Shown here piece after piece: positions 1-11,400 of a stretch of DNA of 64,000 bases (positions are counted from its first letter, which is position 1; each line of letters opens with the position of its first letter). The stretch is taken from assembly GCA_003024785.1 (NCBI GenBank), contig PUQB01000093.1:62001-126000 (forward strand), written 5' to 3'. The DNA is from Selaginella tamariscina. Its lineage: Eukaryota; Streptophyta; Lycopodiopsida; Selaginellales; Selaginellaceae. A model generated the notes under the pieces. That model did not search any database. It had not been told where the DNA came from and saw nothing but the letters and a program-made list of their open reading frames with translations. Position numbers and translations under genes: made by a program.

Positions 1-309
1 CATGATACTAAGTCATGAAGAGAAAACAAGGATCCGACAGGAAGCGAAGGGCTTTTGCAATTTGCAGGGAAGGGCATTACCTAGCAGTTTGAGGTGCGGC
101 TGAAGCTTCTTAGCAGCAAAAACTGGCACTTTCAAGCCAATCACTTCGTCGTATGTCAGCTCCTTCAGCTCTCCCACATAGTGGAAGCCTCTGCTTCCAG
201 GATTCCCACGGTACGATCAATCACCTTGTCAACAGCCATTTGTGAATGGTAAGGCCTCGATCCGGCATTTCGACACAAACAAAACTACAACTTCGGCTGC
301 TAGGGTTTA
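1..309 (-). pseudogene. Truncated, inverted copy of the SAM/kinase-like gene 5' exon
   Basis: Read on the minus strand, about 300 down to 10, this segment closely matches the first exon of the gene at 22212-23971. The stretch encoding the end of the SAM-like helix region (about 65-165) is nearly identical, and the exon/intron junction after the Leu-Leu codons is retained at about 91-95. The 5' part has lost internal bases: about 15 codons around the first methionine-rich region are missing and the reading frame is broken. Everything downstream of the first intron is absent or lies outside the window. Its orientation is opposite to the copy at 22212, so it arose by an inverted duplication or an inversion after duplication. 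I infer it is non-functional. Confidence 0.75.
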
Positions 310-1360
310 CATTATAATTTAATATATGAATCACGTGTACTTTAATGAAGATATTTTACGTTATAATTTATTATTTACATTATATATATATAGAGTATAT
401 TATTAATTTTTAAAATCGTATAAAACCAGTTTATATGAATGTAAATTAGGTATCTTATGATCAAATTTCATATATTATATTTTGAAAGATATTACGTAAT
501 TCAGAGGTAACACAGGTCTTGTAGATTTGTCTTTTTATTCATATACATTATTATATTAGTACTATGTGTAAAAACACTATATAGCCCCAGGCAATAACGT
601 ATTTATATTATATATTTACTGACTTAACAAATGCCACATGAAACTTCCACTAAGGACACATACACATAACACACCTCCATTTAATATTAAAAAACCTTTA
701 AAAAACATATTTAATAATTAATAATGTTATAATTTCAACGTGCATTTGCATTTCATTAATATATTCTCTAATGAACAGTATAAGGTTTTTAGCTAGTATA
801 GTCTTTACACGATGACAAACCTAAATTAGGTTAAAATCAATACTGAACCATAGTCCGTAATGAATTAGTTATTTTTCTGTGATGCCATCTGTTTCGAATG
901 ATAAATTTTAATTATTTTTAATTTTAATGTTCGAATTAGCAGTACAATTTATATTTAAACAAATTAATTTATAATTTAAAAATTAATTTTTAAGATTAAT
1001 AATGTAATTTTAGTTAAATATAATAATTTAAATTAAACATATAACATATAATTTAAAGATAGAAGCATACACTTGAGATTACATATAAAGAATTACAATA
1101 AAATTAACATATACTTGTTCATTACCCGTAAGAGCTAAGTAAGAACTTTATGAAATCGAGTTTAATATGTGAATAACAACACTTTATGTTATAATAATAA
1201 TGAAGACTAAATGTTCTCTGCCAGTTTAATGGAAATAAGTACTTTAGTACATACATACATGCTTATACATACATATACATACATAATATATATATTATTA
1301 GTAGTCATATACTTACATATATATGTCCTCCATGAAGTATGCATATAAGATAGCACACGC
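310..1360. repeat. AT-rich block repeated at about 26390-27420 (TIR element interior)
   Basis: From the motif around 385-420 onward, this stretch runs in the same orientation as 26390-27420, sharing several long near-identical tracts (for example around 555-600 with 26459-26500, and 1020-1200 with 27120-27300). In the second copy the block is the body of an element with long terminal inverted repeats. Here the left inverted repeat is only partly preserved and the right one is not visible, so this is a degraded or truncated copy. There is no coding capacity. Confidence 0.6.
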
Positions 1361-2309
1361 GCAACAAGAGAGATCACACACAAAGGTGCATATAAGGGTG
1401 TTATATGTGTCTATGTGTACGTGTGTGTTCAGAGTCTCTGAATTCAAATAAATGACGTGGTCTAGAAGTGTGGCATTATAATTTAATAAAATAGTAAAAG
1501 TAAAGTCTTACTTGCGTGGAAATTTACTTAGGCTATAAAGTAATTTTACACATTTTTTATTTGAATATAATAATAGTTCAATGCTGTGTTACCACGAAAT
1601 TACGTAAAATCTGAATTTAAAACCTGAATCAACTTGAGTCAGCGAGTCAACTGAGTTAGTCAACAGTCAATGTAGATGACCCACAACAAGTTCGTGATGA
1701 ACCACCAAAGGTTCACCACAAAACCAACAATGTCAATGTTAGTCAATGCAGATGAAGACGGTGAACAAATATTCAACGATGGTAAACAACATTTCAATGT
1801 TGGTCAATGAAAGTCCATACAATTTTAATGCCAGTCAATGTCAGCCACCTTGTTGGTCATCAAAGGTCAACCTTAAAAGGTTTGCCACGACCACTACTGA
1901 CCACGTGTCAATTGTAATGACATTTGACTGACAACACAGTTCTGATAAGAATTTGTATTGCATGAAAGTTTGTGTGTATCCTTTTCATTTCGCATAAGGG
2001 CTCTCTAAAGTTGAGGAATGACAAAAATGAAAGCCCCACTGGCAGAACGGGCCATGGTGCCACTATAGGAATTTAAAATATTCCTCTTGCAACTTTATGA
2101 CACATGGACGTAGCTTTATATTGAGGGCATCTTCTCATTCAATTCCCATCAAGAAAAGAAATCCGAGGATAAATAATCTGAGGCGTGAATGCCTCCGAGT
2201 GATAACCGTGCTTGGGACATCTGGTACCATGGTGAGTTCCCTTTCAAGATTGATTTTAGTGACAATCCTCAATCATGCGGTGGATGGATTTTGAAAGGAC
2301 CACACGGAA
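1361..2309. other. Gene-free stretch with dense GTCAA motifs
   Basis: No convincing gene. 1630-1930 contains a dozen or so GTCAA/GGTCAA-type motifs, resembling a decayed minisatellite or an old LTR fragment. 1940-2309 is less AT-rich than its surroundings and ends at the 5' LTR of the Ty3/gypsy element. Short open frames here (1746-1931, 2097-2294) have no recognisable similarity and I do not call them. Confidence 0.4.
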
Positions 2310-2662
2310 TGTAAGGAAGTAGACTTACGTAAAGACTCATAACTGCTAAGTGGAATATTCAAGAATATACTAATGACATGTGTACATAGATCTGGAAGCC
2401 CATAAAAGGTACACAGTCCGTAAATAGAGAGTCCATAATAAAAAGGATATAGGCCTATGATAAAAAAAGGGACAAGAGTGTTTAGGGTGATCACCGGTCC
2501 TTAGGACGAGCTTGGGTACTAGTGAAAAGTACTGTACTAGTGTGTTAACACATATTGCAAGTCTGCGTATTGCTCGGGGAGAACACCACTGTTCTTTGGT
2601 TGGGAGGTTTGAGTTGGCAGATCTTGTGTGCGTGTCTATACACGTGTGTTAGGAGCGTTACA
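2310..2662 (+). repeat. 5' LTR of the Ty3/gypsy element
   Basis: A direct repeat of 6120-6477, beginning TG and ending CA, with only scattered substitutions and small indels between the two. It contains a likely TATA-type promoter region around 2455-2470. Confidence 0.92.
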
Positions 2663-2664
2663 AT

Positions 2665-2677
2665 TGGTATCGGAGGC
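2665..2677 (+). other. Primer-binding site (initiator tRNA-Met type)
   Basis: TGGTATCGGAGGC starts two bases after the 5' LTR. It differs by only one or two bases from the common plant PBS TGGTATCAGAGC, complementary to the 3' end of initiator tRNA-Met. Confidence 0.85.
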
Positions 2678-2749
2678 ACACGATCATGAGCGACAACCCT
2701 GTGGTTGTGCTGGTGTGATTGAGACAGAGAAAGGTGAAGAAATTAATAA

Positions 2750-3310
2750 TGGAAGTTGAACATGAAGAAGGGAACAACTCTGTTCCAGAGTATGAGTGGA
2801 TGATGAAGCTCTTACTGCTGAATTTGCTCGTATTAAATCCACTCTGGAGACACTTGTGAAAGATGTTCATGAGGGTCTTGATTTTTTTCCGTGATGAGTT
2901 ACGGGGGTTATCAGAAGTTCGTGGTTTGAAGGGTTCCTCTTCCAAACATTTTGAAAAGAGGCTTGTGCCGAATTTTGATGGCCGTGGGGCCGGTGATAGC
3001 TATTGCTTGGCTAGCTAACGTTAAAAGCTAGTGGAACTGCAAGGCCTTACGTTAGATGAAGCTTTTCATGCAGTAAACTTTTGCCTTGACAGGAGATGCA
3101 CTCAAGTGGTGGCATCGTGTAAGTGTAAAAAGAGGAAAAAGTGGTCGATTGGTGGACTCACTTGAGGAGTTTAAGAAGTTATTTTCTTATGAATACTCTC
3201 ATGCTAATGATTTTATCATCTTTGACATGCCTTGGTTTAAGAAGATGACACCAGTAATTAATTGGAATACTTATGAAGTTTCCTGGAGCACAATAGTTCC
3301 AAGATAGTTT
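2750..3310 (+). pseudogene. gag relic of the Ty3/gypsy element
   Basis: Fragments in more than one frame resemble the retrotransposon capsid region. The clearest is 3086-3307, with the characteristic stretch Gly-Asp-Ala-Leu-Lys-Trp-Trp near its start followed by a helix-rich segment. Upstream, 2880-2990 encodes a partial Pro-x-Phe-Asp-Gly motif of the gag N-terminus. Stop codons and deletions break the frame, and the zinc-knuckle region was not found. Confidence 0.7.
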
Positions 3311-3779
3311 GGCATGGAAGGAAGTATATTTCTCCTAGTAAGTTACTTTCTGCAACTTCCATGAAGTGAGCAATAAGGAATTCCACTGCAAGTTATTTGG
3401 TGTATGTGTGTGATATGGAGGATGCTTCAAAGATCGATAACAATCATGTTCAGGTACGTCCTTTAATATTAGATGAACATGGTAATATAGTTATTAGAGA
3501 TAGACATACCTTATTTTCTGCCATTAAACTTAAAAATGTAATTAATGCTAATTGAGGTTTAGTGTTAAACCTGTTCACATTAGGATTAACTTCTAGAACC
3601 TTAAATTCACTTACTTGCAAGCCAAATTGTCATAAAGTTATAGCTAAGGAAATTTCATAGCTGAAAATGTTAAATACGATAATTCTTGCTTAACTTCAAA
3701 GTTAAGTGTTAAACTTACAACACTGAGAATAAGGACTTATAATGCTTAATTGCAATATATATTAAAGGAATATACAGAT

Positions 3780-4600
3780 GTATTTCTTGATACATTGCCT
3801 CAGGGGCTTCCCCCACGGTGAGAAATTGAGCATGAAATTGATCTTGAGAGTGGGACTAAGCCGTCTCTCGAAGTCCTTATCGATTAACTCATCTAGAGGA
3901 ACTTGAGGTTAAAAAGCAAGTTCAAGAGCTTATATCTCAAGGTTTTATACGACTTAGTAAGTTTCCCTTTGGAGCACCTGTGTTGTTAGTTAAGAAAAAA
4001 GATGGGTCTATGAGACTGTGTATTGATTATCGTATGCTTAATAAGACCACTATCAAAAATAAACATCCTATGCCACGAGTGGATGGTATTTTTAATAGGT
4101 TGGCGGGTGACTAATTTGTGCAAGTGTTCTTAGACGATATTTAATATATAGTAAAACTCCTACTGAACATTTGTTCATTTAAAACAAGTGTTAGAAGTTT
4201 TACGTAAGCATAAATATATATGCGAAAATGTCTAAGTGTGAATTTCTTAAACCCAAAGTAGAATATCTAGGTCATGTGGTTTCTTCTGAAGGATTAAAAG
4301 TTGATCCTAAAAAGTGGCAGTGTAAAACTGGCCAATCCACATGATGTGAATGAATTACGTAGCACTCGGTCTATACTTATGCAAGATGGCATGTAAATTG
4401 CTTATGAAAGCAGAAAACTTAGTGATGTGGAAAAACGTTATTCCACATATGAACAGGAACTATTGGCTATAGTTCATGCATTAAAGTTATGGAGACATTA
4501 TCTCCATAATGGCCAGCCGTTTAAGGTGTTACCGATCATAAACCACTGCAGTATTGTAAGACACATAAAGATTTAAATGCTCGCCATGCACGATGGAAAT
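3780..4600 (+). pseudogene. Reverse transcriptase and RNase H relic
   Basis: 3790-4110 encodes the start of a Ty3-type reverse transcriptase: a pre-domain LPxGLPP-like motif, then the fingers motif [18 protein letters not shown] with frameshifts near 3830 and 3890. The core between the fingers and the catalytic Leu-Asp-Asp motif (about 4120-4140) is deleted. 4240-4320 matches the thumb-proximal EYLGHVV-like motif. 4380-4600 is an RNase H fragment. It cannot make an active enzyme. Confidence 0.8.
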
Positions 4601-5490
4601 TGTTTTTGGATGAATTTCCTTATATGGAAATAATATATAAGGAAGGTAAACATAATGTGGTGGCAGATGCATTATCACGTGTTAAATGCTTAAATACTGT
4701 ATCCAAGTTGCATAGTCCCTTGGTGAAATACATTCTGACTGCTCAAACTAAGGATCAGGAAGCTAGAAAATTGCTTTCTGTGCCTGTAGAGCCGTATACC
4801 GTGCATAATGGCATGTTATTTTATAAGGGGCGATTATATGTCCCTAAGGATAGAGAAATACTTTCTCGTATTATGTTTGAGATGCATGATAGCCCGCTGG
4901 CTGGACACTTGGGTGAAAAGAAAACATATGATCTAGTTAAACGAAGGTTTTACTGGAAACATATGAAGAATGATATATGTAATTATATCAAAACATGTAC
5001 TACGTGTCAGTCAGTTAAGGCTGAGCGAGTTGCACAGCCTGGCTTATTGCATCAGTTAGAAGTTCCACATGAACGTTGGGAAAGTATCTCTATGGATTTT
5101 ATTACTCATTTGCCAAAGACACAGCAAAAGCATGAGCAAATATGGGTTATAGTTGACCGTTTAACTAAGTATGCTCGTTTTTTACCACTCAAAAAAGATG
5201 CTAAAGCTGTGGACTTAGCACGTTTGTATATGTCAGAGGTGTTTCCTACCATGGGTATGCCTTGTGATGTGGTTAGTGATCGAGATACTAAGTTTACTGG
5301 TGATTTTTGGCTTAATTTTTTTCGAGGTTTGGGAATTAAGCTTAAACTTAGTAGTGGTGATCATCCACAAACAGATGGCCAAACTGAAAGAGTTAATCAA
5401 GTTCTTGAGGATATGTTACGAGCTACTGTGGGTAATCACCCAGGTAAATGGGATAAATATATTCCCTTAATAGAGTTTGCTTATAAATAA
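4600..5490 (+). CDS. Integrase region of Ty3/gypsy pol (partial polyprotein)
   Basis: An uninterrupted 296-codon frame. The first ~28 residues are the end of RNase H (motif ADALSR). Around residues 100-150 lies a zinc-binding HHCC domain, with the His pair near GHLGEKK and Cys pair in TCTTCQ. A DDE integrase core follows, with Asp in SMDFI, Asp in SDRDTKF and Glu in QTERVNQ visible. It inserts retrotransposon cDNA into the genome. As part of a gag-pol polyprotein it has no start codon of its own, so the ATG at the annotated start is incidental. A stop near 5488 separates it from the C-terminal module, so it is probably not expressed as a complete protein. Confidence 0.9.
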   Translation: MFLDEFPYMEIIYKEGKHNVVADALSRVKCLNTVSKLHSPLVKYILTAQTKDQEARKLLSVPVEPYTVHNGMLFYKGRLYVPKDREILSRIMFEMHDSPLAGHLGEKKTYDLVKRRFYWKHMKNDICNYIKTCTTCQSVKAERVAQPGLLHQLEVPHERWESISMDFITHLPKTQQKHEQIWVIVDRLTKYARFLPLKKDAKAVDLARLYMSEVFPTMGMPCDVVSDRDTKFTGDFWLNFFRGLGIKLKLSSGDHPQTDGQTERVNQVLEDMLRATVGNHPGKWDKYIPLIEFAYK

Positions 5491-5525
5491 TAGTAAGCAT
5501 GATTCTACCTCTATGAGTCCTTATT

Positions 5526-6053
5526 ATGCAATGTTTGGACGACATTCCTCGTACTTCTTTGGATATTGGTATAGATTGGAAAGAACGTATGGCTGATAAC
5601 GAGGCTTGTGAGTTAACAACACACTTGGAGAATATTCTTCAAGACTGTAGATGTAATATTTTTAAAGCTCGTGATCGTCAAGCCAAGTATGCTAATAAGC
5701 ATCGTTCTTTTCGTCACTTTCATGTGGGTGATAAAGTCTATGTTCGAGTGATATTTCCTTCGACTTATAAAAGATCTTCTATTGAAGCACTACGCAAAGG
5801 TAAATGTGATAAATTGGCTCCTAGGTATGCTGGTCCATTTGAGATTATTGAGAAAATCAATAATGTTGCATATAAATTACAGCTACCTGCTGGGGTGCGT
5901 ATACACCCTGTTTTTCATGTTAGCCAATTGAAAAATGCTTTAATCCGAGGTGAATATTGGATTGATATTCTTAAAGATGCCCAAGCAGTTGATCAACTTC
6001 CAGAGCAAGTTGATGATGCTCCTCCAAAACGTCGACGTGGTAATATGAGTTAA
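5526..6053 (+). CDS. Integrase C-terminal region with GPY/F module (partial)
   Basis: A 175-codon frame continuing the polyprotein after a short break. It contains the segment where plant Ty3 integrases bind DNA: a basic VGDKVYVR motif near residue 75, the RYAGPFEI motif of the GPY/F module near residue 105, and the [10 protein letters not shown] motif near residue 135. The protein ends in a basic tail, and I do not see a convincing chromodomain. The stop lies about 50 bp before the polypurine tract, as expected for pol. Confidence 0.88.
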   Translation: MQCLDDIPRTSLDIGIDWKERMADNEACELTTHLENILQDCRCNIFKARDRQAKYANKHRSFRHFHVGDKVYVRVIFPSTYKRSSIEALRKGKCDKLAPRYAGPFEIIEKINNVAYKLQLPAGVRIHPVFHVSQLKNALIRGEYWIDILKDAQAVDQLPEQVDDAPPKRRRGNMS

Positions 6054-6105
6054 TGTGTGCACACTGAAATTTGGTTCTTCGATCTTTGAGGACAAAGATC
6101 TTTGT

Positions 6106-6119
6106 AAAAGGGGGAGGAA
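6106..6119 (+). other. Polypurine tract
   Basis: AAAAGGGGGAGGAA lies directly before the TG of the 3' LTR, the expected position for the plus-strand primer. Confidence 0.85.
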
Positions 6120-6477
6120 TGTAAGGAAGTAGACTTACGTAAAGGACTCATAACTGCTAGGTGGAATATTCAAGAATATACTAATGACATGTGTACATAG
6201 ATCTGGAAGTCCCATAAAAGGTACACAGTCCATAAATAGAGAGTCCATAAATAAAAAGGATATAGGCCTATGATATAAAAAGGGACAAGAGTGTTAGGGT
6301 GATCACGGTCCTTAGGACGAGCTGGGTACTAGCGAAAAGTACTGTACTAGTGTGTTAAGCACACGATATTGCAAGTCTGCGTATTGCTCGGGGAGAACAC
6401 CACGTGTTCTTTGGTTGGGAGGTTTGAGTTGGCAGATCTTGTGTGCGTGTCTATACACGTGTGTTAGGAGCGTTACA
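6120..6477 (+). repeat. 3' LTR of the Ty3/gypsy element
   Basis: Matches 2310-2662 along its length, begins TG and ends CA. It is slightly longer because the 5' LTR has several small deletions. Confidence 0.92.
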
Positions 6478-6884
6478 CGAAGCTAAGTTTGTGGAGATGA
6501 GAACTCAAGCGCATTCAAGGGATTGGTTTGTAGGGCACCTCATCTCGGTGTGGTATCTACAAATAACTACGTGGCAAATTAGTGTTTTTTAGCTGTCATT
6601 GTATCTAAATTTTCATTTGAATTATCAAAGAACATGGCTATTCATATGGGCATATGGAAAGTAATTTATTAATTTAGTTGTGACACCTGTCTGAAAGCTG
6701 TACAATATGTAGCAGCAAAACCGTGTGTATCGCAGGGAAGAGATTGTTGGATCATTTAGAAAATCAATTTTGACCCTTAAGGTGCGGTGGCTCCCATCAC
6801 AGGGGTTTGCGCTTCAAGTGGGCCGGACTAAAAGCAAAAGCATGACAATAATGCAAGCACTAACTCCATGTTCAATGGCGAAAT
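6478..6884. other. Intergenic, no feature recognised
   Basis: Moderately GC-richer sequence downstream of the 3' LTR, with no open frame, tRNA or repeat I can name. Confidence 0.4.
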
Positions 6885-7552
6885 GGAAACTTTAATTTTT
6901 TGCTGTTAATTAATATTTATAAGATTAAGATAATTAAGCTTGGCAAAGTTAAACACGCTGAATATTCCTTGAGTTAGTTCAGCGCTTATGTATCACACAC
7001 TATATATGTGTGGTTCTTTCGTATATGTATACGTGCAGGTGAATATCATGGAGTATATGAATGGGTATATTATATGTATGTACAATGTGATTATAGTATT
7101 AATATTATCATATAATCAGATTAAAATAAGTAAAAAGTTACAGTATTCCTGTTTTCCAGCACACACACTTATATATCTATTTATCTATGTATCTATGTAT
7201 CTATATTAATTAGTGGATTATGATAAATCTCTTATGCCAATTGAAATATAAAAAGCTGCTGATTATAAAATAAGTAAAGACAATTTTGTAACATGTATCT
7301 ATCTTCGACATGATTATATTATCAGATTACACACACGCGAAATATATAGTTTACAAGTGTGTTTGTGTCTATGTATATAGCCACAGTCTTGGAACTTCTT
7401 CACACCACAGACACGTGTGTATATGAATTACATTACATACATGGTTTCTTCTCAATTTTCCAAGATAATAAAGTACAATTTATTTTATTATGCTGTTTAT
7501 ATATGTAAATGTATATTGTCTATATTTCATATTTAAACGTTACTAAGTTGAA

Positions 7553-7625
7553 GCTTTCATAGCTCAGTTGGTTGGAGCACCGTTTAGTAAGCGGGAGGTT
7601 TCGGTTCGAATTTCAATGAAAGTTT
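7553..7625 (+). pseudogene. tRNA-Thr(AGU) relic
   Basis: The A box TAGCTCAGTTGG and B box GGTTCGAAT are intact. Compared with the good copy at 48437-48510, one C is missing from the anticodon stem and bases are missing before the T arm, so it should not fold properly. Confidence 0.75.
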
Positions 7626-8645
7626 TAATCATTTCTGACCTAATTGAACTTTAATATGTTGACGTAATATGTAATATGAATTTACATGTTGACGTGTAAT
7701 ATGAATTTACATGTATAGTAATATGTTCTTTATCATTAAATTAAATTATCACAACTTCCTTGAGGAATACGTTTATATTAGATCCAATTGTATAATGCAT
7801 GTACTTATACTGTTTTACAATATATATAAAATTAAATCTGTGTATTTTTCCGAATCTACTTTTTTACCAATGGAGATTTATGCGTTACTGTATTTAAATG
7901 GTTAAGTTTTTGGAATATATATATATATATAATTTAAAAAAAAATTAAAACTATTTAATACTAAATCAATATTAATTAGTACTTTAACATCTAGCCTTAT
8001 AATAATTATTTGAATATTCCTTTGGTGAAATACACGAGTGAATAAACCACGAATATTCCGGTATACTAGATGTATGCATATATAGACACATATTCACTTC
8101 GTAGACATATTAACTACTTTCTCTAGGTTTACTACACTTAATAGAATTTTTACATGTTTAATGAACTTATGCAACTATGTAAACATATTATTATTTTCGT
8201 ATGTCCTTATTGATGAGACACACAAATATATACCACGCAATACTACATTCATACGATATTTCATAATTAAATCTCCATTACCACACACACAAGTATAATA
8301 CATGCACATAGTTTTACAAAGCTTCATATTTTGTAAATTAATAATTACTCAAATTTTTATTATATAGCAAATCTTAGCAGATTGTTTGCCTCTTATTATA
8401 TACCGATATACGTTTAGTATACATGTTCATATATATATACAGCGTAACTAAACACAATTAAATTTGAATTATAATTTATAATGTTTCATAAAAGAATTAG
8501 TTCCAGATATATAAACATTTAAATTTTAAAATTGTAATGATTCTATTATGCTTGCATATTATATTTATATTTTAAAACGCGTTAAAACTAATGAAAGAGG
8601 TTATTCCGAATATATATTGGGGGGTTAGGGAATGTCCCATCATAA

Positions 8646-8685
<40 letters not shown>

Positions 8686-8942
8686 ATCCGTGTGTGTGTT
8701 AATTGAACGCATATGTATCAGCGTAGTATAAATGCATATTCTAATAAGTTAAATCTTAATTCAATACTTTTGCCAAATATCATATGTATTGTATGTATGT
8801 ATCCTATATCTATATCTATATCTCTCTCTCTATAATATATGAAACACTCCACACATACAAAATGAAAATATAAAATTGATGCCTGAATATTAGCCTTATA
8901 TTATTGTAATAAATTTTATTTTTTAAACAATTTAACTTAATA

Positions 8943-9012
8943 ACCTTTTCTAAGATCAACGCAAGACCTCTTAATTACTAAGTGGTGTTCTAACCAACTG
9001 AGCTATGAAAAC
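8943..9012 (-). pseudogene. tRNA-Thr relic
   Basis: The minus strand retains the 5' half (A box TAGCTCAGTTGG, D arm and part of the anticodon arm). The anticodon stem and T arm are heavily mutated. It corresponds to the split relic at 26229-27588 in copy C, but here the two halves are contiguous. Confidence 0.65.
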
Positions 9013-9310
9013 TTTCACTTAATAATGTTTAAATCTAATGTTTTCAGTATATGTGCTTACACATCATACACATGCATAATCGATGTATAGTTGCATGAAC
9101 TAAAGATTACACACATATAATATTAGATGTATTAGTATTACTTACATATCTGCAGTTTATTTGTGATATTTAATGATTTAAAGTTCGGAATTGGGTGTAA
9201 ACTTGAATTTTAAATTAAGTTAAATTTAAAAGAATTTAAGTTTGAATTTATCGAATTCTTTAGAACCGTTGAGATTCAATTATTTACAGCTATTAATAGG
9301 CTCACTCACA

Positions 9311-10171
9311 CTCACCTAGTAAACTTATAATAATAATTGTTTTGACATTAGAGAGAGAGAAACAAACTTAGTGTATAAAGCTAAATCATATATATCACAT
9401 AAAAATATTTGTGATGTGTGTGTACGCTTTTAACTATCTCATCAGTAAGGATATATGAAAAAATATATGTTTATATAGTTGCAAAAGTTAATTAAACATG
9501 TGAAAAATTCTATTAAAGTGACATAGTATAGATGAGCTTGCTTACATAATATGTTTACAATGTGGAATATATATGTGGTGGTGTTGTGTGTGGGGGATGC
9601 ACCTACACAAGTGTTCATGTAGGTTTCTCAAAGTAAAATACAAACATAAAATAGTAAAAATATAATAAAATATATATAATATAACAATCATCATATAGGT
9701 CGTTTACAAGGATTTAGTAAATTTGCACCACCATATAATGTTAATACGTTTAGAATGATTATTTTTAAATTTAGGCACATTCTCCCGTTTTCACATTTAA
9801 CTTAACATAATTATGAATAACATCCACTTAAATATTACGTAATGGTGCGGTGATAATAACTTAATATAGCTTTTATATATATATTGTGACATAACTGCAA
9901 AAGCACGTTATTGTGTGTTGTGTTTATAATCTTTACTGAAATATTTTAAAATGTTTTCCTTTTAAGCATATTAATATATATATATATATAACAATACTTG
10001 ATTTTGTAAATGTATTAAATCAATAATTGTTTTAAATGTTATGAATATTACAAGAAAATTAGAAATTATTTACATAGATGTTAAGTATTCCTTATTTAGT
10101 ATTTTGAATGTTAATTCATTTTAATGTTTAACATTATTATTATTATTATTCATAAATAGTAAATTACAGCA
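9311..10171. other. AT-rich spacer; 9570-10171 repeated at 40895-41497
   Basis: No gene. From about 9570 it is collinear with 40895-41497, the sequence immediately 3' of TRS120 copy D, confirming that B and D were duplicated with their 3' flanks. Confidence 0.7.
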
Positions 10172-10560
10172 TTAACATTCTACCTGGACCCTGAATGGGG
10201 GACCACTATAGCACAAAGCTGCTTGATTCTTATTTACAGAAATACTCACCTGGTACCTCCAGATGCCAGAATATTCACATAAATCCCGTTTAAAACCCTG
10301 CATAATTATCCATTAATATTAATAATAATATCTTATTTTGTAAATAAAATACGACATACTGATAACAGTTTGTAAATAAGTAACTTAAATATTGAAGTTC
10401 CAATACCAACCTTTACTATTATAAATTTAACTATAATAATTCGGTAACTGTTTATAAATTATATAAATACATTAATAAGTAAATTTAACTTACCAGCCCA
10501 CAATAATACACTCTTCAACATTAGAATTAAAAGCAACATCTCGACAAGTAACACTAAGTG

Positions 10561-10599
<39 letters not shown>

Positions 10600-11362
10600 T
10601 TTAGAACATAATATCTGTATCAGAGCTACACACACATCTATATATAACATAAAAATACTATATAAATCTAATATAAATATATCATACATTTATACACATT
10701 TATATACTTCACCAAGTCAAAACCCAAAAGTGAGTGGATTTGCATCGGAATATCCTAAATAGATTCGTGGAACATATTTTTTATAGATTTTGCCACGTTG
10801 ACCTCTCCTACATAGTTTCCTTTCCCATTCCCACCTTAGTTTGACGTTTGACCCGGCCCGGTCAATTTCTTTGACCCGGTCGCTCTTTGAAACAACTATA
10901 ATAACAAACAATATTAGCAGCTAACCATGTATACACGCAGAACACACACACTTATATATATATATATATAATAATATATATATATTAATAGATGCATACC
11001 TACTTTGTTTGGTAAGTTGAACTTCTCCAATCTAGACCCACAACAGGGATCGATTCTCGTAGAGGGACACGCCTAAAAAAGTATTAATTACCATAAATAC
11101 CATAATAACACATGTGGAAACGTGTGTTCGAATGCCACATCAGCAGGATTAAACAGCTCAAGTTCAAGGACCCTCAGTCTCCAGCTCCCACGGTAAGGAT
11201 CATATCGATAACCGTTGATTCTCAGTACTCGTAACTTCTACACAGAGTAACCTGGAGTGGACCAAGGCGAGCCCCTTTTTAACTTGCACTTGGAAAGGTA
11301 CTGCCAGTTGCCTTCCTACTGGCAATCACCCTCCTCTGGACCTGTTATATACATGCATGTGT

Positions 11363-11400
<38 letters not shown>

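Larger units (their letters stand above)
2310..6477 (+). mobile_element. Decayed Ty3/gypsy LTR retrotransposon with both LTRs
   Basis: Two direct repeats of about 355 bp, both starting TGTAAGGAAG and ending GTTACA, bracket a plus-strand gag-pol relic. A primer-binding site for initiator tRNA-Met follows the 5' LTR and a polypurine tract precedes the 3' LTR. The internal order is gag fragment, reverse transcriptase, RNase H, integrase and GPY/F module, which is the Ty3/gypsy order. At about 4.2 kb the element is shorter than typical autonomous plant elements of this class, and the protease and central reverse transcriptase are largely missing. The integrase frame is surprisingly clean. I see no perfect 5-bp target duplication: the flanks read CGGAA and CGAAG. 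Confidence 0.93.
6885..9310. repeat. Duplicated flanking unit (copy B), paralogous to 24225-27870
   Basis: A long stretch collinear with 24225-27870. Shared landmarks include a GATTAAGAT..ATTAAGCTTGG motif, a plus-strand tRNA-Thr-like sequence, a GAATATTCCTTTGG motif, a shared tract at 8050-8130 versus 25500-25580, a minus-strand tRNA-Thr-like sequence, and the same downstream tract to about 9310. Copy C is longer because it carries an extra TIR element inside the second tRNA relic. The unit lies just 3' of TRS120 in both places and appears to have been duplicated with it. A pure (TA)n run lies at about 8644-8683. Confidence 0.8.

Noticed and set aside
5900..6053. Chromodomain at the integrase C-terminus
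   Set aside because: The sequence after the GPY/F module lacks the expected aromatic cage and beta-strand pattern; it is a short basic tail.
2305..6482. Perfect target-site duplication for the first Ty3 element
   Set aside because: The flanks CGGAA and CGAAG match only imperfectly, so I do not claim one.
8644..8683. Long (TA)n tract as a replication origin or MITE
   Set aside because: A simple repeat; many similar tracts occur across the window and no flanking inverted repeats are present.
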